A stretch of DNA of 64,000 nt from Pseudoalteromonas sp. MSK9-3 (lineage in GTDB: Bacteria; Pseudomonadota; Gammaproteobacteria; Enterobacterales; Alteromonadaceae). The stretch is from the NCBI RefSeq assembly GCF_003590335.1, contig NZ_MIET01000022.1, positions 1 through 64,000 of the forward strand, read 5' to 3'. Below, piece after piece: positions 49,189 to 58,451 of this stretch. Below the pieces are notes generated by a model. The model did not search any database and was not told the DNA's origin. It saw only the letters and a list, made by a program, of their open reading frames with translations. The position numbers and the translations under genes were made by a program. Each line of letters starts with the position of its first letter. The stretch's first letter is position 1.

Positions 49189-51225
49189 TTACATCGTTGA
49201 CACATTATCAACGTTATTCAGCTTATTTTCTAAGTGAGTCACTTTACTATTGAGCTCTTTGATACTCTCAATCAATAGCCCCACCATATTGCCGTATGCC
49301 ACCGATAGATAGAGCCCTTCTTGATGAACAACCTCAGGAAAAATAGCTTCAACTTGCTGAGCGATAACCCCTGAATACCTACGGCCATCCTCTAAATCGG
49401 TTCGAGAAAATGTCACCCCGTCTAACTGCGTCAGCTTTTCAAGGGCACGTTCTATCTTGCTCACATCGCTTTTTAAGCGCGCATCTGAAAACGCGGTCAC
49501 GTCTTTACTCGCCACAATTGCACCTTGTACATTAAGGTCGCCTACCAAGCTCGCCGCAGTCACATTATATGGTCCACTGAGTGTGTCACCCGTTTTCAGA
49601 ACATACCGACTATCTGACTCACCTTTGGTGTAACGCGCTGCACTTTCTGCCGTTCGGGTATCGGTTTCAGTTTGTAATGCTTCAGTGATGGCTAACCCTT
49701 GATCTATGCGCGCTTGCGATTCCGTTGCAAGGGATTCTGTGAATGTCGTATCTTGTTCGCTACGGTGCTGCGACTCTATTGCCAAACCTTGCTCAATTTG
49801 CGTACTGCGTAAGTCATTACTTTGTACATACCCGGCAAAAGCTTCGTCTGACTCAGTGTCTACCGAGTTAATTAACGCCACTATTTCAGCAAAAGAATCT
49901 TTATCGGCATCACTTGCAGCAAGAATACTATCAATGCGTGCTTTCTCAGTATCAATCTTAGCAGTGTAATCATCGCTCAATATGGTTGATGTCTGTTGAA
50001 GGGTTAAGCCCAATACGTCAGCATCGACCACTTTTTCAGTTTCTCGGCTTTGTACATCAAGTGCCGACGCAAAGTCGACACTGATCAGGTTATTGTCGCT
50101 ATTTAATCCGCCACCTACTGTTGATAAAGAAGACACTGGCTGCCAATAGTAATCCGTCATATCGTCGTTGATATACTCTGCAGACACCACAAACACACTG
50201 CCTCGATGAGTATTACCTTGCTCTATTGCAACCGCATCCCCTGTCGATAGAGTAGAGAGTTCACCGACAGTTACCGCGTTAAGTCGTGCCGGAGAAGTAT
50301 GCATATCAAGCTGCCAAACCCCATTCTGACTTGGTGTATGTTGCGCACTAAGCAGGACGTAATCATTATGCTCAAGTAAGACATTATCGATGTGGGTAGG
50401 CGGCTGCAACACATCTATCGATACTGAGGTTTCAACGCAGCGCACAGGTGTATTTTTTAACACCGGGCACGCTAATGATTCTAGTTTATGATTAAACCAA
50501 GTCCCCAGTTCAGAGTTAAATACTTTATCGGTTACCCCATTACGAATATCATCTACGCTCGAAAAACTAAAACGTGCTGACGGTACTTTCCCTGATGTCA
50601 GTTCATCGGCATTTAACGAATGAATGTCACTGCCATCTCCCTCAAATTGGCCGGAAAATAACTTCGCCGTGACTTTCGAATCAATGCCATTTTTTGTCAA
50701 ATCAATCTTTTCTGGCAACCGTGCATTTCGCAAATAAGGAGCCATATACTCTGGGATATCAAAGTTTGTTAGCAACTGCCATGCGTAAGCACTGCTATCC
50801 TCGCCAACTTGAGCGTAAACGTAAAAGCTTGCTGATCCCTCTTTAGAACGATTCGCTTTTAAAAGCATCCCCGTGCCGACGTTAAGATTTTGTTTGTGCA
50901 ATTCAAGCGTTGGCGGGTCCTCAGCAGCAAATACTTTGTAAACCCCGTTTACAGTAGAGTCATCTTGCAAGTAAACCAGCACCGACTCTCCTTCTGTTAA
51001 GTGGTAACTTTGTATAGTGCTATCATCATGTAAGTTGCCAGAGAGTGAATCTAGCTCGTCTGTAATAACGCAATCTGTTGTTATACCGAACAAATGTGCC
51101 ATTAAACTAAACGTGGCACGATTATCCGTTGCCGCATCAATCAGTTCAGCAAACTGTTCTTGAGTGGGTATATCTCCGCGTGAAAAATGCTCTCTAATAC
51201 TGGTATTCAGATCTGAATGTTTCAT
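49189..51225 (-). CDS. Fibre with S74 intramolecular chaperone
   Basis: A protein of 678 residues. The N-terminus (REHFSRGDIPTQEQFAELID) carries the shared attachment motif. The middle has the NGV(W/Y)-type module also found in the small fibre-accessory proteins. The C-terminal ~115 residues (AFSDARLKSDVSKIERALEKL, YSGVIAQQVEAIFPEVV, then a coiled-coil LIESIKELNSKVTHLENKL) are a Peptidase_S74 domain, which self-cleaves after helping trimerisation. Confidence 0.85.
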   Translation of the reverse strand: MKHSDLNTSIREHFSRGDIPTQEQFAELIDAATDNRATFSLMAHLFGITTDCVITDELDSLSGNLHDDSTIQSYHLTEGESVLVYLQDDSTVNGVYKVFAAEDPPTLELHKQNLNVGTGMLLKANRSKEGSASFYVYAQVGEDSSAYAWQLLTNFDIPEYMAPYLRNARLPEKIDLTKNGIDSKVTAKLFSGQFEGDGSDIHSLNADELTSGKVPSARFSFSSVDDIRNGVTDKVFNSELGTWFNHKLESLACPVLKNTPVRCVETSVSIDVLQPPTHIDNVLLEHNDYVLLSAQHTPSQNGVWQLDMHTSPARLNAVTVGELSTLSTGDAVAIEQGNTHRGSVFVVSAEYINDDMTDYYWQPVSSLSTVGGGLNSDNNLISVDFASALDVQSRETEKVVDADVLGLTLQQTSTILSDDYTAKIDTEKARIDSILAASDADKDSFAEIVALINSVDTESDEAFAGYVQSNDLRSTQIEQGLAIESQHRSEQDTTFTESLATESQARIDQGLAITEALQTETDTRTAESAARYTKGESDSRYVLKTGDTLSGPYNVTAASLVGDLNVQGAIVASKDVTAFSDARLKSDVSKIERALEKLTQLDGVTFSRTDLEDGRRYSGVIAQQVEAIFPEVVHQEGLYLSVAYGNMVGLLIESIKELNSKVTHLENKLNNVDNVSTM

Positions 51226-51340
51226 GTTTGTCCCTTGGGTTGTTCTCTCAGATGTGAGACGCGGGGCATGCGTTAGCTATGCACCTACGGGTAAATTAAA
51301 GTTTAGGGTTTTTGATAGTTAAACGCTCTAGAGCTGAGGT

Positions 51341-51964
51341 TTATGATTGTTGATCTAGTAGGTTATTAATTTCTCGAACAATTGGCAGTTCAATGGGCTC
51401 AAAGACAGGTATTGGCAACGAAAGAGAATATAATAATGTGGGTTTAGGTGACGACCCCAATGCTTGCCATACTTGCCCACTCACTTTGTCACTTTGCTCA
51501 TTACCAAATAACTGCGCTCGAATACCATAAGGGTTAAGTTGAATATTATGAGCGTTTAATATTTCCGAAGGCAAAAAGTCATAACGCCCTAACCCACAGA
51601 GCAGATAGCTCAATATCAAATGTTCCACTTCAGCACTTTTTTCATCATCTTTACTCCACGCTGTCAGCATGTAAGTCAAGGTTACAAACTTTGGCTCCTT
51701 GTAATAGATACTGCCCGTTTGCGTATCATTTACTTGCATACGAGGGATCTCACTTTGGCGTCGATTTATGTCTTCTCCTACGCCAATTAAATAACAATTT
51801 ACAGTAGGGACGTTATTCACTACCTTGTCAAAGAATGACTTATCAGGCACCCTAAAACTCAATTGGACATCTTGATCAACCTGCCCATCCGTAAGTGCTA
51901 AAATACGTTCATTTATAAATGTTTTTAATGCTTTTTGTAGTTTAAAGACCAGCGTTGGATCCAT
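51341..51964 (-). CDS. eCIS cap/terminator protein (DUF4255, Afp16-like)
   Basis: A protein of 207 residues. VPTVNCYLIGVGEDINRR, then PKFVTLTYMLTAWSKDDEKSAEVEHLILSYLLCGL is the DUF4255 signature. In Afp this protein caps the tube and determines sheath end. The ATG at 51964 has GGAG about seven bases upstream and overlaps the ATPase end by 23 bases. Confidence 0.85.
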   Translation of the reverse strand: MDPTLVFKLQKALKTFINERILALTDGQVDQDVQLSFRVPDKSFFDKVVNNVPTVNCYLIGVGEDINRRQSEIPRMQVNDTQTGSIYYKEPKFVTLTYMLTAWSKDDEKSAEVEHLILSYLLCGLGRYDFLPSEILNAHNIQLNPYGIRAQLFGNEQSDKVSGQVWQALGSSPKPTLLYSLSLPIPVFEPIELPIVREINNLLDQQS

Positions 51965-53960
51965 GTGAATCTCCTTGTAACCACGTTGAAATATCTTGTT
52001 GAGCCATAAACCCTGCATGCTGCTTTTCTAGCTCTCGCTTCAAAGCAGAGGCAATATCATCTCGACTAATTAAAGAGCGGTTCGCCATTAAAGCTTGTAA
52101 TAATGCAGTCTCTGTTATATTCATTATTTGTGAGCCACTGAGTTCAAATTGCTCCGCAAGCGCCGCTGTTGCATCTAATAAGTCATACTCCGCATTATTT
52201 GATAAACTCCGAGACCAAAGTTCAACACGTTCTCTTTTACTGGGTAAAGTAAACTCAATCACATTATGAAAACGCCTCAAGAATGCATCGTCTAAATTCG
52301 ACTTATAGTTTGTGCTTAACAACAATAATCCAGTGTAATGCTCCATGCGCTGCAACAAATAACTTACGCCCATATTGGCATTCTTGTCATGACTTGACTC
52401 CACGTCACTGCGCTTGGCAAAAATAGCGTCGGCTTCATCAAACATCAGTACGGCATTATTGCGCTGAGCAGCGTCAAACAGCTGAGCTAAATGCTTCTCT
52501 GATTCACCAATCCACTTACTGGCAATATTGGCCAAATTCACCACATATAACGGTAACTTAAGTTCACCGGCAATCGCTTCTGCCGCCATAGATTTTCCAG
52601 TCCCGGGCTTCCCCCAAAACAAGGCTTTGCACCCAGTGTTAAGTCGCGGTAAACGAGACTCTAATTCATCTTGTAACGTCCCTCTTGCAACCAACTCTTT
52701 CATTGGATTTTCGATATGAGGAGATAACACCATATCCGCCAATACAAAGCGGGGCTGACATAGTTTCGCTAAGTCCTCACATGCTTCACTTTGCGATTCC
52801 AAACACAAAGCTTGCAATACAGACCAATAGGTGTGCGGCTCGCTGCTTGTTTTAATCGCCTGCTGGGCAAGCAAATTCATCTGCCACATCGCAACTGGAT
52901 AATGCGATGCTAACAGCTTCGCGCTGTCTATATCCGTACGATATGGCTCAGGTGCCAGCTTGTGCCATGCCGTCACAATGTTTGCGTTAGAAGGTGCCTC
53001 AATGGTTAATACTTTTACACGCGCCGTATACCGATTCTTTGGCAATATATGGGTATGTGAAACAATAAATATTTGTGGGAACTGTGCTAAAACCTTAAGC
53101 AATGTATGATAAGAGGCCTGTAAATACTGCACCCAGTTAGGCCAGTAAACGACTACTGGTTGCCCTTCACTTTTTACAATCAGTTCAGCAAGTTCTGTCA
53201 AAATAGTCTGAGAGTCATAATACTTGTTTGTGTTTGGTATCACGTTTTTATCGCTCAGGGTATCGTTGGCCGTCTCGTCAAGAAATACACTAAATTGATA
53301 CTGTGCATCAGAGGCCAACTGGCTGGCATACCAAAGTGAAAACTGTCCATCAGCACTGTTTAAAACTGTATTTTGAGCAATGCGACTCTGTTGTGGATAA
53401 AGACAACGAAATGCAGGGTCTACCTCCATGCATTCAAGCAGAGAAAATAAACATGCATCATTTTGCTGCACATGTCCGCAGTGAAGGTATTGCTGTATAT
53501 ACGGTGCAATGTCGACTGAACTACAAATACTTATCTGAGTACTCGCTTGCCTTAATAATCCTAAATTAAATACCGTAGACGCACCAATACCATCGGCGAG
53601 AAGTGCCCGTTTATTAAGTGCACTGCTTTGCAGTGTAAGGAGTTTATCTAAGCTTAATGTAGGACCTTGTTCAAACCAGTTCAGCCCCAAAAATGGAGCC
53701 AAACAATCTGGTTCAAGCGTTTGAATATACACGAGTACCACGAGTTCAAGCTCAGCGTCCGTCAATCTAAACCACGTTTGCAGATCACTGAAACGATCCG
53801 TTTCTGCCAATTCAGACAATGCATAATGCAGTCGTTGTGTGTGCTGCTCAATATCGTCGCTACCAGCTTTTAAAGCATGACCGAGCTCATAAATACTGAG
53901 CGCTAACGCACGCTCTCTAATAACCATGGCACTCCTATCTGGCGTTGTTGTATTCACCAT
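51942..53960 (-). CDS. eCIS AAA+ ATPase (Afp15-like)
   Basis: A protein of 672 residues. The N-terminal ~400 residues have no known fold. The C-terminal AAA+ module has Walker A GKPGTGKS, Walker B VLMFDEADAIF, sensor 1 LLSTN and arginine finger FLRRF. Afp15-like ATPases are needed for particle assembly. It lies between the lysozyme and cap genes, as expected for this class. Confidence 0.9.
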   Translation of the reverse strand: MVNTTTPDRSAMVIRERALALSIYELGHALKAGSDDIEQHTQRLHYALSELAETDRFSDLQTWFRLTDAELELVVLVYIQTLEPDCLAPFLGLNWFEQGPTLSLDKLLTLQSSALNKRALLADGIGASTVFNLGLLRQASTQISICSSVDIAPYIQQYLHCGHVQQNDACLFSLLECMEVDPAFRCLYPQQSRIAQNTVLNSADGQFSLWYASQLASDAQYQFSVFLDETANDTLSDKNVIPNTNKYYDSQTILTELAELIVKSEGQPVVVYWPNWVQYLQASYHTLLKVLAQFPQIFIVSHTHILPKNRYTARVKVLTIEAPSNANIVTAWHKLAPEPYRTDIDSAKLLASHYPVAMWQMNLLAQQAIKTSSEPHTYWSVLQALCLESQSEACEDLAKLCQPRFVLADMVLSPHIENPMKELVARGTLQDELESRLPRLNTGCKALFWGKPGTGKSMAAEAIAGELKLPLYVVNLANIASKWIGESEKHLAQLFDAAQRNNAVLMFDEADAIFAKRSDVESSHDKNANMGVSYLLQRMEHYTGLLLLSTNYKSNLDDAFLRRFHNVIEFTLPSKRERVELWSRSLSNNAEYDLLDATAALAEQFELSGSQIMNITETALLQALMANRSLISRDDIASALKRELEKQHAGFMAQQDISTWLQGDSHGSNAGL

Positions 53961-53963
53961 TCA

Positions 53964-54392
53964 TCACCCTTGTGCCATCATATCGGCAAGCTCGTTAGCG
54001 CGATGGCCTACTTGTTTAGCCCATTTAGAGTTCAACATTTCTTGAGCTGCCAGGTTAAACTCTTCCACACATAACGCCGCTAGCATTTTTTTGAATTTTT
54101 TTAATCCACCTACCCCCAAATTAAAGGCCATGTTTAATAGCACCAATTGCCGAACTTCACTGACGTTATTAAATATCGGGATTTCGTTCGCCACTTCACT
54201 CAATACACTGTGTATGTCGTTATCCAATAGATACTCAGCCTCTTGCTCAGTGATCCCTCTGTCTTCTAGGTTACGGCCAACACCAATCGTTAACTTACCC
54301 GCTGTGCATGTGTAAGGCTTACATAGCAGCCCTTCATGGCAGATCAGCTGCGCTTTTAATGCATATAATGCATGTTTCGATAATTTAGCCAT
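53964..54392 (-). CDS. Phage-type lysozyme (GH24)
   Basis: A protein of 142 residues. The catalytic pattern E-8-(D/C)-5-T is present: E in CHEG, then Cys in YTCT and T in KLTIG, as in phage 21/P22-type lysozymes. GVGRNLEDRGITEQEAEYLLDNDI follows the family. No signal peptide is present, so it needs a holin, probably that at 30841-31239. It overlaps the antiterminator gene by 8 bases and is 3 bases from the ATPase. Confidence 0.85.
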   Translation of the reverse strand: MAKLSKHALYALKAQLICHEGLLCKPYTCTAGKLTIGVGRNLEDRGITEQEAEYLLDNDIHSVLSEVANEIPIFNNVSEVRQLVLLNMAFNLGVGGLKKFKKMLAALCVEEFNLAAQEMLNSKWAKQVGHRANELADMMAQG

Positions 54393-54909
54393 ACTGCGGT
54401 GCTCCTATCACTTTAAGTAACTCTATCGGAATAGTGACCAACATACTTTGTTCAAGGCCACGCACTTCTATTGCCACAGACTGCTTGTTTTGCCGTTCAA
54501 TCAACGTGCCTCGATAGCCCTGTAAGCTGCCAGCAATGATCTCAACTTCTACACCTAGAACTAAACGGCTGGCTAATGATGAAACCGCATAACTTGATTG
54601 AAGTGACTGCTTAATTAGATGTATATGTGCATTTGATACAGTGGCTGGTTGATTATTGAATCGCACATAGTTTACAAACCCCACCATACGTTTGAGCTGT
54701 TGAAACTCATCACCGTTAACATAAACAAACACATATGATTTAAACAATGGTACCGTAATCGTTTTTGTTCTATCACTCCATTTGCGAGTTTCAACTGTAA
54801 GCGGTAAATAAGCTTCACAGCCGCCCTGCAAGCGCTGCACTTGTTGCGTAAACTTTTTTTCGGCGTTGGATTTGGTATATACCACATACCACTGTCTTTC
54901 ATTTATCAT
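54385..54909 (-). CDS. NusG-paralogue transcription antiterminator (RfaH/UpxY/LoaP type)
   Basis: A protein of 174 residues. An N-terminal NGN domain (QWYVVYTKSNAEKKF, YLPLTVETRKW, PLFKSYVFVYVN, VRFNNQPA) and a C-terminal KOW (VEIIAGSLQGYRGTLIE). The ATG at 54909 has AGGA seven bases upstream. It heads arm 1. Specialised NusG paralogues let RNA polymerase read long operons; here the targets are probably the two eCIS arms, which share a leader element (26048-26066 and 54925-54943). Confidence 0.85.
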   Translation of the reverse strand: MINERQWYVVYTKSNAEKKFTQQVQRLQGGCEAYLPLTVETRKWSDRTKTITVPLFKSYVFVYVNGDEFQQLKRMVGFVNYVRFNNQPATVSNAHIHLIKQSLQSSYAVSSLASRLVLGVEVEIIAGSLQGYRGTLIERQNKQSVAIEVRGLEQSMLVTIPIELLKVIGAPQYG

Positions 54910-54924
54910 ATTGAGTCCTGATAA

Positions 54925-54943
54925 GCTCCGCCACATCACTCCC
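54925..54943 (-). promoter_or_regulatory. Candidate antiterminator (ops-like) element, arm 1 leader
   Basis: On the minus strand this reads GGGAGTGATGTGGCGGAGC, 17 of 19 bases identical to the copy before the sheath gene. It ends 15 bases before the NusG-paralogue start, so the antiterminator would also control its own operon. These are the only two copies I found by eye. Confidence 0.55.
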
Positions 54944-55281
54944 GCTATGGTGTAATGTGGAACAATATTGTTATCACAGCAAAAGTCTGTTTTTGCTGAA
55001 TTTACTAACAGTGTTAACTGCTATTACAGTGCTGACGTATCAGTCCAAAATATGTGAAATAAAAAGCTGTTTTATATATAAGTGAGTTGATTTAATGAGT
55101 AAGAAAACATAAAGCAAAGACTATGAAACACGATTTAAAATACTTAATGTGTAAAATCGAATATGGAGGTTACACACCACATTTTATATGCCCACATCAC
55201 GTATAAGGTAAAAATAATAAGAAAATTAAAAATTAGCGCAACGTATTAACCATAACTTGCGCTAAATCATAAAAACCCCAC
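54944..55281. other. Intergenic, arm 1 promoter region
   Basis: No gene is seen. The promoter of arm 1 should lie here. No convincing sigma-70 pair was found; the promoter may be read by the neighbouring ECF sigma factor. Confidence 0.4.
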
Positions 55282-55854
55282 CTAAGCGTGATATTCTTCT
55301 CTTATTTTTGATAATTTTTGCCTTGCTAATTGAACACGCTTGCGGACGTTCTCTTGACTCAGTTGCATTTTTTTTGCAATTTCTGGATAGGCCAAGTCAT
55401 GCATAAATTTATACTCTACGACCTGGCGCAAATCGGCAGGTAAATGGGCTATTTGCTGCATTAAACGATTGTAGATATTTGTTTGAATAAGATCTGATTC
55501 AAGCGTTCGAGAATAACTGTCGGCAAAATAAAATTCTTGGGGGAGGTCCGTTACTTGATTTACTAACTCTTGTTGTTTTGTATTTACTCGATGCACATCC
55601 ATGCATGTATTATGTGCAATTCTACAAAGCCAAGCAAATGCATTCTCTATATTATCATTATGATTTGTATATGCTTTATATGCTTTTTCACATGACTGAG
55701 CTACAGCATCTTCTACTTTATCCACATCATTATATAACCATTTATAGCAACATCTTACTATACGCTCTTCATGCTCACTCCACATAAACCAAAAGTCACT
55801 GTGACCTTTGAATGCGCGAGGATCGACAGCCGAGTAATTCCTGGTATTTAACAT
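55282..55854 (-). CDS. ECF-type sigma factor
   Basis: A protein of 190 residues. Region 2 is clear (DKVEDAVAQSCEKAYKAYTNHNDNIENAFAWLCRIAHNTCMDVHR). Region 4 is also clear (LPADLRQVVEYKFMHDLAYPEIAKKMQLSQENVRKRVQLARQKL). No anti-sigma gene is adjacent. The ATG at 55854 follows GGAG by five bases. It lies just upstream of, and codirectional with, arm 1, so it probably controls the eCIS. Confidence 0.8.
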   Translation of the reverse strand: MLNTRNYSAVDPRAFKGHSDFWFMWSEHEERIVRCCYKWLYNDVDKVEDAVAQSCEKAYKAYTNHNDNIENAFAWLCRIAHNTCMDVHRVNTKQQELVNQVTDLPQEFYFADSYSRTLESDLIQTNIYNRLMQQIAHLPADLRQVVEYKFMHDLAYPEIAKKMQLSQENVRKRVQLARQKLSKIREEYHA

Positions 55855-56449
55855 CACTTCTCCGATTAATATTTAAATATCGGAGGAGTGACGTTCAATA
55901 AATAATTATGTGAAAATAATTATTTAGCATTTTACATACCAATGAATAACAAATGTAAACGCAAAGTTCTATAAAAATAAGGGTATAGTCACTTTGTTAT
56001 TTTTCTTGCAGCGAGCCAGTATATCTAAAACGGCTCTTTGATCAATTACGCCTTATTACAGCGCACGCCTTTCGAGCATAAATTATTTATATTAACAAAA
56101 CGAAGGAGTAGATAACGCAAGGATAGAAATTTATAAGATAAACGTTGACGTTTATTTAGGCATTGTTTTTAAGAATAAAAAAACATAAAAATGTTAACGA
56201 GAACATAAGGGGCTCTGTAAATAACCACAAAAAAGTGCGCATAAACGCAACAATCAAATACAGAGCCAATGAAGGTAATCAAAAGCAGGAGAAGAACACG
56301 CACTAACCATAAGACTGAACATGTGTAATCAAAAAATATTTAGCCGCCTCTCATAAATGATGATGTAAAAAGCACAATTTTTCGCTTAAATTGCTCTGTT
56401 GTCAAAATATTGCCAACCCGATTGACAAACTCCTTAAGCATATCGATCT
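55855..56449. other. Intergenic with one inverted repeat
   Basis: About 600 bases without a gene. GGCTCTGTA (56211-56219) is inverted at TACAGAGCC (56259-56267) around about 39 bases. It could be a small MITE-like element or a transcription hairpin. Nothing else is seen. Confidence 0.45.
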
Positions 56450-57124
56450 CTATTTATCAGTGATCGCCACATCAAAGTACTGCGCTTTAAAAGGTTCATT
56501 GTTCAAGGTAAAGTGCCACCACTCTTCTTTTAATCCTTTAAAGCCAGCATTAAGCATCACTTTCGCTAACAGCATGCGATTTGCACGCTGCTGTAAGCTA
56601 ACTTTAGTCGAAGCAGGCCAAGACAATGGCGAGAAATAATCCCAGGTTGTGCCCATATCAAGCTCAGTGCCTGAACGCGCATCAATTAAAGTAACATCTA
56701 ATGTGCTACCTCTTGAATGACCTGATTTGGCAGCGATATACCCTAATTTAAATAGCTGAGACTTATCGACATCAGGATAGAATTTGGCTTTATTTTTTGT
56801 ATCATCTAAATCTTCAGCCCATGATACAAAATGATCTACCGCGCGTTGTGGTCGATAGCAATCATATACTTTAAGGCTTAGCCCAAACTGCTGCACCGAT
56901 GTTTGCGCGACTTTGAGTGCCGCGAGCGCACCAAGCGATAATAGACACTTAGGGGCTGCATAACCCGTGATACGGGTACCCACAAAATTATCGGTGCCAA
57001 AATAACGAATATCAGTCACTAATGACGGTATGGCTTTTTTTACATCATAAAGGTCTTGTGCTTGTACAGATAAAGCCATAAAAGACGCGCCAAGTAGTAC
57101 GCAAGATTGAATGCTTTTTTTCAT
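56450..57124 (-). CDS. D-Ala-D-Ala dipeptidase (VanX/DdpX family, M15D)
   Basis: A protein of 224 residues. A signal peptide (KKSIQSCVLLGASFMALSVQA) precedes the enzyme. The zinc site motif SGHSRGSTLDVTL (H and D) and EEWWHF (catalytic Glu and His) are present. The enzyme hydrolyses the D-Ala-D-Ala dipeptide in the periplasm. I chose the ATG at 57124; the longer start at 57163 would precede the signal. It is on the minus strand, divergent from the lipoprotein gene. Confidence 0.85.
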   Translation of the reverse strand: MKKSIQSCVLLGASFMALSVQAQDLYDVKKAIPSLVTDIRYFGTDNFVGTRITGYAAPKCLLSLGALAALKVAQTSVQQFGLSLKVYDCYRPQRAVDHFVSWAEDLDDTKNKAKFYPDVDKSQLFKLGYIAAKSGHSRGSTLDVTLIDARSGTELDMGTTWDYFSPLSWPASTKVSLQQRANRMLLAKVMLNAGFKGLKEEWWHFTLNNEPFKAQYFDVAITDK

Positions 57125-57433
57125 AATAAAGGCCTTAAATATGATGTACTTGAAAACTAGCAAAACAATATGTACGAAGTATGAAGCCTATGGTTCAAAG
57201 AGCACACAGTGTGGTATGCCTTAGAATGTGCATCATAAGCACATAAGCTCGTTAAAAACGATATTAGTCAAAATGTTTAACCTTGCAGTCAAAAACACAA
57301 CTTATTGGTCAATTTTATCATTTTCACACTTCCGAATTTAAAATAACTCTAAACTTTACAATGACTTAAACTTTGGCATCATGATTGCTATAGTATGAGC
57401 AAATAAAAGTATAAAAATTCTAGGAACAACACA
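57125..57433. other. Divergent intergenic region
   Basis: About 310 bases between the dipeptidase and the lipoprotein. It must contain both promoters. I see no clear regulatory site. Confidence 0.4.
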
Positions 57434-58417
57434 ATGATGAAACTACTTACTCCAATATGCGCAGCATTCATGTTAAGCGGCTGTATTGTCCACATTGGTG
57501 GTTCGGCAGCACATGCAGATCAGCACACAGAGCAGCAATTGGTATTAGATGCGGCGCAATTAACCACCCTGAACGCCAACTTAGAAGCAGGTTCATTAAC
57601 CATTATTGGTTCACCAACAGCGACCGAGATAAAAGTAAATGCCGATATTTATACCTTTGAGAACTCAGAATATACTTTGACCTTAGACAGCTCAGGTGAC
57701 ACCGCTAAATTAGTTGCAAAAACAGCTTCACGCAGCGGTAATGTATGGGTGGTGGGTGGCCAAAGCCCCCGTATTAATCTGGCAATCACAGTGCCTGAAA
57801 GTTTAATTTTAGATATTGAAGATGAGTCTGGCGATATCAACATACAGCGTATGAAAAACCAAATTAAGATTGAGGATGGTTCGGGTGATATTACCGTTAA
57901 TGGTGCTCAACACATTAGCATTAGCGACGGCTCTGGCGACATTGACATCAATGAAGGTGGAAACATCAATATAGATGATGGTTCTGGAGACATTGAAATT
58001 TATGGTGTACAGACGGTTAATATCAGCGACGGTTCAGGCGGCTTATTCATCAAAAATGCGCAAGGAGATATCAATATTGTCGATGACTCTGGCGACTTAA
58101 CCGTGCGCGATACCCGTGGTGAAGTAACCATCGAAGATGGGTCTGGTAGCCTTGAAATTAAAAATGCACTTGGCAACATTAAAATTGATGACGATAGCGG
58201 TGATTTATACATTGCGCACACCAGTAAAAATGTTGATATTGAAGATCACAGTGGCAGTATTTCCATTGAGCAAGTGTCAGGTAAAGTAACCATAGACGAT
58301 GGTGCTGGTGATATTTATATCAATGGCGCTGGCAGCCTGCATATTGCGGACGCAGGCCCAGGTGATGTCAGTATCGACAATATCAAAGGCAGTGTGTCTG
58401 GCGACTTAAGCCGTTAA
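57434..58417 (+). CDS. Repeat-rich lipoprotein (DUF4097-like beta-solenoid)
   Basis: A protein of 327 residues. A lipoprotein signal (MMKLLTPICAAFMLSGC) is followed by about 75 residues of beta sandwich. Then at least 11 repeats of roughly 16-20 residues form the rest, each with an I-x-(D/E)-D-G-S-G-D-(I/L) core. This is expected to fold into a right-handed beta-solenoid, with the DGSGD turns binding calcium or simply capping. The function is unknown; such proteins are often envelope-stress or adhesin-like. Confidence 0.75.
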   Translation: MMKLLTPICAAFMLSGCIVHIGGSAAHADQHTEQQLVLDAAQLTTLNANLEAGSLTIIGSPTATEIKVNADIYTFENSEYTLTLDSSGDTAKLVAKTASRSGNVWVVGGQSPRINLAITVPESLILDIEDESGDINIQRMKNQIKIEDGSGDITVNGAQHISISDGSGDIDINEGGNINIDDGSGDIEIYGVQTVNISDGSGGLFIKNAQGDINIVDDSGDLTVRDTRGEVTIEDGSGSLEIKNALGNIKIDDDSGDLYIAHTSKNVDIEDHSGSISIEQVSGKVTIDDGAGDIYINGAGSLHIADAGPGDVSIDNIKGSVSGDLSR

Positions 58418-58451
58418 TCAAAAACACGCAATTAAGTTACAGATCCAAGCT

